Positions 52,615-60,455 of a stretch of DNA of 64,000 bases are shown piece by piece. The DNA lies in assembly GCF_001421485.1 (NCBI RefSeq), contig NZ_LMKK01000001.1, positions 625,717-689,716 on the forward strand, written 5' to 3'. The translations under genes were made by a program, and so were the position numbers. Source of the stretch: Agreia sp. Leaf210. Lineage in GTDB: Bacteria; Actinomycetota; Actinomycetes; Actinomycetales; Microbacteriaceae. Each line of letters opens with the position of its first letter. Within the stretch, counting starts at the first letter, position 1. The notes beneath the pieces were generated by a model. It saw only the letters and a list, made by a program, of their open reading frames with translations. It made no database searches and was not told the DNA's origin.

Positions 52615-53268
52615 ATGCGTATTGCAATTGCGGGCGGTCACGGCAAGATCGCCCTGATCCTCCAGAAACTCCTCAGCGATGCCGGCCATGAAGCCGTCGG
52701 CCTCATCCGTAACCCCGACCACGCGGCCGATCTGCTCGTGGCCGGCGGCATCCCCGTCGTTCTCGACCTCGAGCAGGTGTCGGCCGAGACGCTCGCCGCC
52801 GATCTCGCCGGGGTGGATGCCGTGGTGTTCGCGGCCGGCGCCGGCCCCGATTCGGGAGCGGATCGCAAGCTCACCGTCGACCGGGATGCGGCCGTGCTGC
52901 TCGCCGATGCGGCCGTGCTCGCCGGTATCCGTCGTTACGTGATGATCTCGGCCATGTCTGCGGACTCGTTCGAGCCGGACTCCGACGACGTCTTCCAGGT
53001 CTACCTGCGTGCGAAGAGCGAGGCCGATTCGGCCGTGCGCCAGCGCGACCTCGACTGGACGATCATCAGGCCGGGTGCCCTGACCGACGATCCCGGAACC
53101 GGCCTGGTGCACCTCGCCGAGAGCACGGGCCGCGGGTCGATCCCCCGCGCCGATGTGGCCGCCCTCGTGTTCTGCAGCCTGGTCGACGGCGTCGGCCTGC
53201 ACGCGCAGTTCGAGGCGATCGAGGGCGACGACCCCGTCGCCGAGGCGCTCACGATGGCGCGTTACTGA
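52615..53268 (+). CDS. NAD(P)-binding atypical SDR protein (YwnB/YhfK-like)
   Basis: 217 residues. The N-terminal RIAIAGGHGKIALIL is the glycine-rich Rossmann motif of atypical short-chain dehydrogenases, followed by VDAVVFAAGAG, YVMISAMSAD and DWTIIRPGALTDDP, typical of NmrA/YwnB-like proteins. The YxxxK catalytic pair appears as YLRAKSE near residue 138. Many members bind NAD(P) without a known reaction, some acting as redox sensors. It stands alone between the SRP RNA gene (divergent) and tRNA-Ser (convergent). Confidence 0.9.
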   Translation: MRIAIAGGHGKIALILQKLLSDAGHEAVGLIRNPDHAADLLVAGGIPVVLDLEQVSAETLAADLAGVDAVVFAAGAGPDSGADRKLTVDRDAAVLLADAAVLAGIRRYVMISAMSADSFEPDSDDVFQVYLRAKSEADSAVRQRDLDWTIIRPGALTDDPGTGLVHLAESTGRGSIPRADVAALVFCSLVDGVGLHAQFEAIEGDDPVAEALTMARY

Positions 53269-53303
53269 CGCCCTCTCGCCCGAGAAGACCCCCGAACGCA
53301 CAA

Positions 53304-53340
53304 ACCCCTGATCGAGGCATTTACTGCTTCGATCAGGGGT
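53304..53340. terminator. Hairpin between the SDR gene and tRNA-Ser
   Basis: Twelve-bp perfect stem ACCCCTGATCGA/TCGATCAGGGGT (53304-53315 and 53329-53340) with a 13-nt loop. The T-tract is poor on both sides (TTTG on the minus strand). It abuts the 3' end of the tRNA-Ser gene, so it may end that transcript as well as that of the SDR gene. Confidence 0.6.
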
Positions 53341-53342
53341 AT

Positions 53343-53430
53343 TGGCGGTGGCGGAGAGATTCGAACTCTCGATAGGTTGCCCTATACACGCTTTCCAAGC
53401 GTGCCTCTTCGGCCGCTTGAGTACGCCACC
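53343..53430 (-). tRNA. tRNA-Ser (anticodon GGA)
   Basis: An 88-nt class II tRNA. The acceptor stem GGTGGCG pairs with CGCCACC, the anticodon loop is TTGGAAA (anticodon GGA, reads TCC/TCT), a long variable arm follows (ATAGGGCAACCTAT), the T loop is TTCGAAT, and CCA is encoded at the 3' end (53345-53343). Confidence 0.97.
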
Positions 53431-53510
53431 TCTGTTCGTACGAACCTGACTATCCTAACCGATCGAGCACATCGATCGCGCGCTCTCTCGCGTCGAGCGT
53501 CGGATCTCGT

Positions 53511-54461
53511 TCAGGCGGTCGGGGCAGGGCCGAGTTCGTCGAGCAATTGCTGCATCTTCACGTAGGCCCTGTTTCGGTACGCGACGAGCTCGGGTGTCCT
53601 GTCGGCCGCGATGTCGATAAAGCCGCCACCGGTCTTCGTTCCCAGCCTGCCGGCGTCGACCAGGTCGCTCAGGATCTTCGGTGTCGCGAACCGCTCGTCG
53701 AAGCGAGTCTGCAGCGAGGTGTAGCAGAACGAGTACACGTCGAGTCCTGCCATGTCGGCGATGAGAAACGGCCCGAAGAAGGGCAGTCGGAATCCGAAGG
53801 TCGTGCGCACGATGGTGTCGATGTCCTCTGGCGTCGCCACGCCCTCCTCGACGAGTTGGGTCGCCTCGTGAAAGAGGGCGTACTGCAGGCGGTTGAGCAC
53901 GAATCCGGTGGAATCGGTGATGCGCGCACTCGACTTTCCGGCGGCCTCGAGCAGCTCTTCGACCGGCGGCAGAATCGAGGCGTCCGTCAGTTCGTGCGGA
54001 ATCAACTCGACTCCGGGGATGAACGGCGCGGGGTTCGAGAAGTGGATGCCGACGAAGCGCTCGGGAGCGACCACGGCCTCGGCGAGAGCGTTGATCGAGA
54101 TCGTCGATGTGTTGCTGCCGATGATCGTCGTGGCGTCGGCGGCCGCGCTGATCCGCGCGAGCGTCTCGTGCTTGACCGCTAGGATCTCGGGCACGGCCTC
54201 TTCGACGAAGTCGACTCCGCCGACCGCGGCCTCGATCGACTCCGCTGCGACGACATTTCGTTCGATGGTGGCGGCGGCCCCGTCGGGAAACAGGCCCTCC
54301 GCCTCGAATTGCGCCGCCTCGGAGATGATGCGCGCGAGATTCCTCGCGGCGATCTCCTCTGAGATGTCGGCCAGACGTACCGAGGCGCCGGCGAGGGCCA
54401 GCACCTGGGCGATCCCTCCGCCCATGTATCCGGAGCCGATGACGGCGACGGTTCTGATCAT
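53511..54461 (-). CDS. 3-hydroxyacyl-CoA dehydrogenase-like NAD enzyme at the end of the arabinoside operon
   Basis: 316 residues. The Rossmann motif VIGSGYMGGGIAQ (7-19), SNTSTISI, and the catalytic-His segment GIHFSNPAP are those of 3-hydroxyacyl-CoA dehydrogenases; DSTGFVLNRLQYALFHEA and FGFRLPFFGPF form the C-terminal helical domain. The same family includes L-gulonate 3-dehydrogenase (lambda-crystallin), which oxidises aldonates at C3. Because it lies 46 bp after the DhaK/DhaL kinase gene, on the same strand as a sugar transporter and glycosidase, an aldonate or hydroxy-acid substrate is more likely than acyl-CoA (inference). Confidence 0.85.
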   Translation of the reverse strand: MIRTVAVIGSGYMGGGIAQVLALAGASVRLADISEEIAARNLARIISEAAQFEAEGLFPDGAAATIERNVVAAESIEAAVGGVDFVEEAVPEILAVKHETLARISAAADATTIIGSNTSTISINALAEAVVAPERFVGIHFSNPAPFIPGVELIPHELTDASILPPVEELLEAAGKSSARITDSTGFVLNRLQYALFHEATQLVEEGVATPEDIDTIVRTTFGFRLPFFGPFLIADMAGLDVYSFCYTSLQTRFDERFATPKILSDLVDAGRLGTKTGGGFIDIAADRTPELVAYRNRAYVKMQQLLDELGPAPTA

Positions 54462-54507
54462 GATGTCTCTCCTCGTGTTTCGTGCTGCCGTTCGCGGCTC
54501 GATGCAG

Positions 54508-56235
54508 TCATGCCAGCTCCGTGGCGACTCGTTCGGCTATCAGAGCGAGCGAGGTGGCGCCGGCATCCGGATGCCCGAGGCTCTTCTCGGCGAGGGGGCG
54601 CGCGCGGCCGAGTGCCGGCCGCAGACGGGCGGTCTCGACGGCCGCCTGCGTTGCGGCGGAGGCCGCCGCCCGGAGTGCCGCGCCGAGCGGCGCTCCCGCA
54701 GCCAGCTCGGAGGAGAGCGTCTCGACGTAGGGCACCAGGGCGTCGATCATGGTCTTGTCGCCCGGTTGAGCCTTGCCCAGGTGCTGGATGCTGTCGCGTG
54801 CAGCGCGTGCCGCGTCGACGGCAGCCTCGGCGTCGGAGTCAGGATTCCCCTCCGCCGCGTCGCCCATGGCTCGAAGCGCGGCACCCCAGAGTGCACCGGA
54901 TGTTCCGCCGGCCTCATCGCTCCAGGCCTCGCCCGCGTTCGTCAGCAGCTCCCGGATGCCGATATCGGGAGAGTCGCGGGCGATACGCACGGCCGCGTCG
55001 ATGCCATGAACCATGCCGACGCCGTGATCGCCGTCGCCGGCGATCGCGTCGATGCGGCCGAGGTCGTCACGGTTCTCGTGCAGCGTCTCCTGCACGGCGA
55101 CCATCAGGCGCAGCGCGAGGGCGGCTCGGGCCGCGGATATCTCCGAGACCTCCTCACGCTCGGCGGCGGCGTCGACCTGCGGCTCCCCTCGCGACGCGGG
55201 CGCAGCCGAGGAGGACTCGGAGGTGACCGCCACCGACGGAGCAGAGCCCTTGCGGTAGGCGGGCGACGAGGCCGGATCACGCCACAGACTCTCGATCTCG
55301 TCGTCGAGCCAGACGAGTGTTACCGACACACCGGCCATGTCGAGGCTCGTGACGAGTTCGCCGCACTCCGGCTCGACGATGGTGATGCCGGCAGCCTCCA
55401 GTTCATCGGCGACGCCCGAATACAGCACAAAGAGTTCTTCGTATTTCACCGTGCCGAGGCCGTTGACCAGTACGGCCGCCCGGTCGCCGCGGTCGTCACG
55501 AGCGTCGTCGAGCAGTCGGGCAACGAGGAGTTTCGCGAGTTCCGCGGCACGCATCATCGGCACCTCGTCGATGCCGGGTTCGCCATGGATGCCGAGGCCG
55601 ATCGACAACTGCCCCTCGGGAACCGTGAAGAGCGGCTCCTCGACCCCCGGAAACGTGCAGCCGCTGAAGGCGACGCCGAGGCTGCGTGTGCGGCGGTTGG
55701 TCTCGCGGGCGAGGCGCTCCACGTCGTCTAGCGACAGTCCGCGCTCCGCCGCCGCTCCGGCGACCTTGAAGACCGCGAAGTCGCCGGCGATGCCGCGACG
55801 CTTCTCCATCTCGTCGGGTGAGGCGCTCGCGATGTCGTCGGTCACGAGAACCGTGCGCACATCCCGCCCCTCGGCGCGCAGTCTCTCTTCGGCCGCGGCG
55901 AAATGCAGCACGTCTCCCGCGTAGTTGCCGAAGCTGAAGAGAACTCCCGCGCCCGAATCGACGGCGGCCGCCACTCTGTAGGCCTGCCCGGCCGAGGGCG
56001 ATGTGAACACCTGCCCGCACACGGCGGCGGCGGCGAGCCCGGGGCCGACGAGGCCCGCAAACGCCGGGTAGTGGCCCGACCCACCGCCGATCACGAGCGC
56101 GACCCGCGACGAGTCAGGGCGCCCGCGCCGCACGACTCCACCTTCGACGAGCTCCACCTCGTCGGCATGCACCCGGGCGAAGCCTGTGAGCGCCTCCGCC
56201 GTGAAGTTGTCGGGATCATTGAATAGACGCGTCAT
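54508..56235 (-). CDS. Dihydroxyacetone kinase family protein, fused DhaK-DhaL (possible tetrulose kinase)
   Basis: 575 residues. The DhaK domain has IGGGSGHYPAF (His55), FGNYAGDVLHF and the substrate-binding His217 in GLGIHGEPG, which forms a hemiaminal with the ketone. After a Ser/Ala-rich linker (about 335-350) the ATP-binding DhaL domain follows, with AGDGDHGVGM (metal-binding Asp residues) and GGTSGALWG. The single-chain, ATP-dependent form resembles kinases known to act on dihydroxyacetone or on erythrulose (LerK/DerK type). With an isomerase and a C3-type dehydrogenase beside it, a C4 ketose substrate is a reasonable guess. Confidence 0.88.
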   Translation of the reverse strand: MTRLFNDPDNFTAEALTGFARVHADEVELVEGGVVRRGRPDSSRVALVIGGGSGHYPAFAGLVGPGLAAAAVCGQVFTSPSAGQAYRVAAAVDSGAGVLFSFGNYAGDVLHFAAAEERLRAEGRDVRTVLVTDDIASASPDEMEKRRGIAGDFAVFKVAGAAAERGLSLDDVERLARETNRRTRSLGVAFSGCTFPGVEEPLFTVPEGQLSIGLGIHGEPGIDEVPMMRAAELAKLLVARLLDDARDDRGDRAAVLVNGLGTVKYEELFVLYSGVADELEAAGITIVEPECGELVTSLDMAGVSVTLVWLDDEIESLWRDPASSPAYRKGSAPSVAVTSESSSAAPASRGEPQVDAAAEREEVSEISAARAALALRLMVAVQETLHENRDDLGRIDAIAGDGDHGVGMVHGIDAAVRIARDSPDIGIRELLTNAGEAWSDEAGGTSGALWGAALRAMGDAAEGNPDSDAEAAVDAARAARDSIQHLGKAQPGDKTMIDALVPYVETLSSELAAGAPLGAALRAAASAATQAAVETARLRPALGRARPLAEKSLGHPDAGATSLALIAERVATELA

Positions 56236-56265
56236 TGCATCTCACTTTCTGTACTCGCTCGTTAT

Positions 56266-57279
56266 TCAGTAAGCCGAAGGCCTCGAGGGCGCGCTGGCCG
56301 GCACGCTCAACGAGCCCTGCCGCACGCGGCTGGTGCCCAGCGTGTAGTCGGCCGTCTTGGGCAGCGCATGCCTGAGCAGATAGTCGCGGTTCGCCGCGCA
56401 CACGCTCAGCCCGTCTCCGCCGTAATTCTCGGTGCATAGGATGCCCTGGAACCCCGCCGCTATCGCCGATGCGATCGCGGCTCGATAGTTGATGAGCCCG
56501 GACTCCATCGGCGCCGGCACCGCGAAATACTGTTCCTTAGCCCTGTCTTCGTCTCGGGCGTAGTTCTTGACGTGCCAGAAGTTCGCGTAGGGCACGGTCT
56601 TGGCCACGAGTTCCTCCCACGACTCCACCGGACGATGCAGTCGGATCAGGTTTCCGATGTCGGGATTCAGACCGACGTTCGCGAGGCCGATCTCCTCCAC
56701 GAGGCGCACCGACGAATCCGCCGATCCGAGGTAGGTGTCTTCGTAGAGTTCCAGAGAGACGAGTAATCCGAGCTCCTCGGCGTGACGGCCGAGCTCTCGA
56801 AGCCTCGACACCGCGAGCTCCCACGCGTCGACGTCGTCGGGGTCGTCGCGATGGCCCTCGACGGTCCAGAACCAGAGCTGCTCGCGCTGCTCGGCGGTGA
56901 GCGTCTGATGCAGGCCGAACGACACGACCTCGATGCCCAGTCGCGCGGCCGCCTCGAGCGTGCGATGGCTGTACGCGAGGTTCTCTGCGCCGTTCTCTGC
57001 ATCGATGACGCTGCGCCTGATCGCCGAGATCGAGGCGGGTCGGAGCCCCGCCCTCTGGGACGCCTCGGCGAGATCCTCGAGGCGCTCGGCAGACAGGTCG
57101 CCGACCTTGACCCAGTTGTCGGTGAAGTCGACACAGGTGAACCCCGCGTCGGCCACCTCGTCGAGCACTCGTGCCCACTCCTCGGGTTCGGCGTCCTGCA
57201 CCGGCACGCCGCTCGGGGCGACGGCCGAGAACGGCAGCATGCTGGCGGCGATGGGCCAGTCGGCTCGGGAGAGACTCAT
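56266..57279 (-). CDS. Sugar phosphate isomerase/epimerase-like TIM-barrel protein
   Basis: 337 residues from the ATG at 57279. A xylose-isomerase-like AP-endonuclease-2 fold, with the four metal ligands visible: Glu in LVSLELYED, Asp in GLNPDIGN, His in NFWHVKNY and Glu in LCTENYGG. Members isomerise or epimerise sugars, or act as decarboxylases or dehydratases on keto-sugar acids, so the reaction cannot be read from the fold. It starts 43 bp after the inner permease gene and is followed after 30 bp by the DhaK/DhaL gene. Confidence 0.85.
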   Translation of the reverse strand: MSLSRADWPIAASMLPFSAVAPSGVPVQDAEPEEWARVLDEVADAGFTCVDFTDNWVKVGDLSAERLEDLAEASQRAGLRPASISAIRRSVIDAENGAENLAYSHRTLEAAARLGIEVVSFGLHQTLTAEQREQLWFWTVEGHRDDPDDVDAWELAVSRLRELGRHAEELGLLVSLELYEDTYLGSADSSVRLVEEIGLANVGLNPDIGNLIRLHRPVESWEELVAKTVPYANFWHVKNYARDEDRAKEQYFAVPAPMESGLINYRAAIASAIAAGFQGILCTENYGGDGLSVCAANRDYLLRHALPKTADYTLGTSRVRQGSLSVPASAPSRPSAY

Positions 57280-57322
57280 CGGTGACCTCGTCGTGATCGA
57301 TTGCGGTGCGTGTTGTGCATCA

Positions 57323-58222
57323 TCAGTCTTTGATCGCGCCCAGCGCAAGGCCGGACTGCCAATACCGCTGAAGACTCAGGAACGCGATGACCAGCGGAAT
57401 GATCGTCAGCAGCGACGCAGTGATGACCAGATTCTGAATCAACTCTCCGTTTCCGGCGGTCGAACCGAGCTTGTTCCACTGGTTGATGCCGATGGTGAGC
57501 GGATACCAGGCCGGATCCTTGAGCATGATCAGCGGCAGGAAGTAGTTGTTCCAGATCGAGACGAACGAGAAGAGCAGCACGGTGACGGTGGCCGGTGCGA
57601 GCAGGGGAAAGGCGATCTGCCTGAAGATCCGGAACTCTCCCGCGCCGTCGATGCGTGCGGCCTCGATGAGGCCGTCGGGCACCGCCTGAGCCGTGAACAC
57701 CCACATGAGATACAGCCCGAAGGGGTTGATGAACGATGGGATGAGGATGGCCCACGGGGTGTTCGTGATGCCGAGCTGCGCGAACAGCAGGAACTGCGGG
57801 ATCGCGAGCGCGATGCCCGGCACGGAGATGGAGCCCAGCACGACGAGGAGGAAGACCCGCTTGCCGATGAAGTCGTGCTTGGCGAGAGCGTAGCCACCCA
57901 GGGCCGCGAGGAACGTCGAGACGAGCGCGCCCACCACGACGTAGAGCACGGTGTTCAGCAGCCAACGAGCGAAGATGCCCTCTTGAAAGGTGAAGACCTG
58001 CACCACGTTGTCCCACAACGCGAAACCATCGCCGAAGGCGAGTCCGAACGACGAGACGAAATCCTGCTGCGACTTGGTGGCGTTGATCACGAGCCAGACC
58101 ATCGGAAGCAGGCAGTACAGGGCGAAGAGCCCGGTCAGCAGGGTGAGCGTCGTGCTCTTGCGCGGGTTCGAGAGCGTGTAGAGCTTCTTCGGACGGGCGA
58201 GAGTGCTACTTGTTGAGGACAT
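57323..58222 (-). CDS. Carbohydrate ABC transporter permease (MalG-like)
   Basis: 299 residues with six membrane helices and the inner-permease EAA loop IEAARIDGAGEFRIFRQIAFPLLAP-type motif near residue 200 that contacts the ATPase. Its start overlaps the end of the other permease gene by 17 bp. The cognate ATPase is not in the operon, so a shared MsmK/UgpC-type ATPase elsewhere in the genome probably energises it, as is usual for actinobacterial CUT1 transporters. Confidence 0.92.
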   Translation of the reverse strand: MSSTSSTLARPKKLYTLSNPRKSTTLTLLTGLFALYCLLPMVWLVINATKSQQDFVSSFGLAFGDGFALWDNVVQVFTFQEGIFARWLLNTVLYVVVGALVSTFLAALGGYALAKHDFIGKRVFLLVVLGSISVPGIALAIPQFLLFAQLGITNTPWAILIPSFINPFGLYLMWVFTAQAVPDGLIEAARIDGAGEFRIFRQIAFPLLAPATVTVLLFSFVSIWNNYFLPLIMLKDPAWYPLTIGINQWNKLGSTAGNGELIQNLVITASLLTIIPLVIAFLSLQRYWQSGLALGAIKD

Positions 58223-59108
58223 TCTTCATTCCCTTGATCTGCACGACGTACGCGATGGCGATGGTGAAGAGCGCCATGACGATGGCCAAGGCCGCGGCGT
58301 ACCCCTGTTGCGAACCCGTGAACGCGAGGTTGTAGGCGTACAGATTCGGCGTGTAGTACGAGGTGATGCCGCTGTTCGAGACGAGGGTCGCCAGGATATT
58401 GGGCTCGTTGAACAGCTGGAACGTTCCGATGATCGAGAAGATGACGGTGACGACCAGAGAGCCTCGAAGCGCCGGGAGCTTGATGTAGCGCACGATGTGG
58501 AACTCGTTCGCGCCGTCGATCGCGGCGGCCTCGTACAACTCGCGCGGAACCGCTCGCAGCGCCGCGTAGAAGATCAGCATGTTGTAGCCGGTGAAGCCCC
58601 ACGTGACCATGACACCGATCGAGATCATCGTCGTCTCGGGTGCGAACGGATCGAACGACGTGCCGGCGGCCTCGTTCAGGCTGCCGATGAGGCCGTAGCG
58701 GATGCCGAGCATGAAGCCCCACATGAGCGTGGACACGATCGCGGGAATCGCGTACGGCAGGAAGACGATGACCCGGAAGAACTTGGTGCCGTGCAGTCGA
58801 AGCGAGTCGATGGCGAGGGCCAGAGCGATCGCGCTGAGAAGCATGATCGGCACCTGGATCGCCGTGAAGACCACGACTCGGATCGCACCGTCGTAGAACT
58901 GGGGATCGTTGAACAGCTTGATGTAGTTGTCGAGGCCGACGAAGGCGTTTCCGCCGATGAGCTTGTTCTGGAACAGGCTGATGTAGGCCGAATAGCCGAT
59001 CGGAATGATGAGGACGAAGAGGAACAGCACGGCGAAGGGCGCGATGAAGAGCAGGCCGACCTTGGGGCGTGTGCGAACCCTGAGGGCGTTCGTTGTGGTC
59101 GACGACAT
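58206..59108 (-). CDS. Carbohydrate ABC transporter permease (MalF-like)
   Basis: 300 residues, six membrane helices, with the EAA loop LYEAAAIDGANEFHIVRY near residue 190. The N-terminus (RTRPKVGLLFIAPFAVLFLFVLIIPIGYSAYIS type) is characteristic of CUT1 sugar permeases. It begins directly after the binding-protein stop codon with no gap and pairs with the overlapping downstream permease to form the membrane channel. Confidence 0.92.
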   Translation of the reverse strand: MSSTTTNALRVRTRPKVGLLFIAPFAVLFLFVLIIPIGYSAYISLFQNKLIGGNAFVGLDNYIKLFNDPQFYDGAIRVVVFTAIQVPIMLLSAIALALAIDSLRLHGTKFFRVIVFLPYAIPAIVSTLMWGFMLGIRYGLIGSLNEAAGTSFDPFAPETTMISIGVMVTWGFTGYNMLIFYAALRAVPRELYEAAAIDGANEFHIVRYIKLPALRGSLVVTVIFSIIGTFQLFNEPNILATLVSNSGITSYYTPNLYAYNLAFTGSQQGYAAALAIVMALFTIAIAYVVQIKGMKNVLNK

Positions 59109-60422
59109 CTACTCGACCGTGAAGCCCTGTTCGTTGCCGTACTCGATGCTGCGCTGCTTCCAGGTCTCCAGCACATCGGCGAGCGTGCCCTTGCCGCTGT
59201 TGTACAGCGGCGCCGAGACGTCTTCGTAGCTGGTGCGCGCCCATCCGAAGAACGGCGGGTACTGCCAGCCCGTGGCCACGTTCTTCGAGGACTCGGCCAA
59301 CACCTCGTTGTACTTCTGGTCGCCGAAGAACTCGTTCGTCGTGGCGAGGAACTCCTCGTCGTCGAGGTTCGAGAGCTTGGGCACGAAGGCGCCCGCATCG
59401 ATTCGCGGCTGCAGCCCGTCGCCATGCGTGAAGTACTCGAGGAAGGCGTAGGCGGCCTCCTTGTTCTTCGCATCGGCCGGAATCGCCATCGCGCTTCCGC
59501 CGTTCTCCGAGCCCGACGCCTCACCGGCCTCCCACTGGGGAAGCGGCGCGATGCGGAAGTCGCCCGCGGCATCCGGAGCACGCTCGGGCAGGGTCGAGGT
59601 GAACCAGCTGCCGATGATCTGCGTGGCGATGGTGCCCTCGTTCAGGCCGCGGTTCCAGTCGTCAGACCATCCGCTGACCTTGGTGTTGACCAGGTCTTCG
59701 TCGAGCATTTTCTGCCAGTACTCGACCGCGCGGGTGGTTCCGGCGTCGGTGAAGTCGATCGTCACGTTCGAACCGTCGACGGTGAAGGGCCGTCCGCCGC
59801 CTTCCCAGATCAACGACAGCAGCAGGAAGATGTCTGCCGAATCGTTGGTGATGTAGTGATCCCCGCCCAACGCGCGAACCTTCTTGGCAGCCTCGTAGAA
59901 CTCGTCCCAGGTGGCGGGCGGCGCCGTCACTCCGGCCTCGGCGAGGACGGCCTGGTTGTAGAACAGGGCCGCAGGGCCGTAGTCCGACGGGAGGGCGTAG
60001 GGCTTGCCGTCGATCGTGACGTTGCCCCACGCTGCATCGACGTAGTCGGAAGCGATGTCCTCTGCTCCGAACTGGGAGAGATCGGTGAGCTTGCCGGGGA
60101 TCGCGAAGAGCGGCAGGGAGAAGTATTCGAACATGGCGATGTCGGGCACGCCCGATCCCGCCTGGATCGCGTTGTCGAGAGCTGTGTATTCGTCGGTCGA
60201 CGATCCCGCATTGATGACATCGACGGTGATGTTCGGGTAGAGCTTCTCGAAGCCGGGCACGGCCTCTTTCACTGTGCCGTCCCAGCTCCAGACCTTCAGC
60301 GTGATCGGTTTGTCGGTGGGAACGCCGGCGCTGGAGGGAGCGTCGCTGCTCCCCGTGCATCCGGTGAGAGCGACCAGAGTGGCGACCGTCGCGACCGCGG
60401 CGGCAAGAATTCTCTTTTTCAC
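59109..60422 (-). CDS. Sugar ABC transporter substrate-binding lipoprotein
   Basis: 437 residues. The signal peptide MKKRILAAAVATVATLVALTGC ends in a lipobox (Cys22). The mature protein has the family 1 extracellular solute-binding layout (ITLKVWSWDGTVKEAVPGFEK at the start, PDIAMFEYFSLP, and a GGSAMAIPADAKNKEAAYAF segment). It should bind an arabinose-containing sugar or oligosaccharide, given the arabinofuranosidase gene 33 bp upstream (inference). Confidence 0.93.
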   Translation of the reverse strand: MKKRILAAAVATVATLVALTGCTGSSDAPSSAGVPTDKPITLKVWSWDGTVKEAVPGFEKLYPNITVDVINAGSSTDEYTALDNAIQAGSGVPDIAMFEYFSLPLFAIPGKLTDLSQFGAEDIASDYVDAAWGNVTIDGKPYALPSDYGPAALFYNQAVLAEAGVTAPPATWDEFYEAAKKVRALGGDHYITNDSADIFLLLSLIWEGGGRPFTVDGSNVTIDFTDAGTTRAVEYWQKMLDEDLVNTKVSGWSDDWNRGLNEGTIATQIIGSWFTSTLPERAPDAAGDFRIAPLPQWEAGEASGSENGGSAMAIPADAKNKEAAYAFLEYFTHGDGLQPRIDAGAFVPKLSNLDDEEFLATTNEFFGDQKYNEVLAESSKNVATGWQYPPFFGWARTSYEDVSAPLYNSGKGTLADVLETWKQRSIEYGNEQGFTVE

Positions 60423-60455
60423 TGCATACTCCTTTTTGTTGGGTGTGTGATGCGC

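Noticed and set aside
53304-53340. The hairpin beside tRNA-Ser as an attachment site of an integrated element
   Set aside because: There is no integrase gene, no second copy of the tRNA end in the window, and the neighbouring genes are ordinary housekeeping genes.
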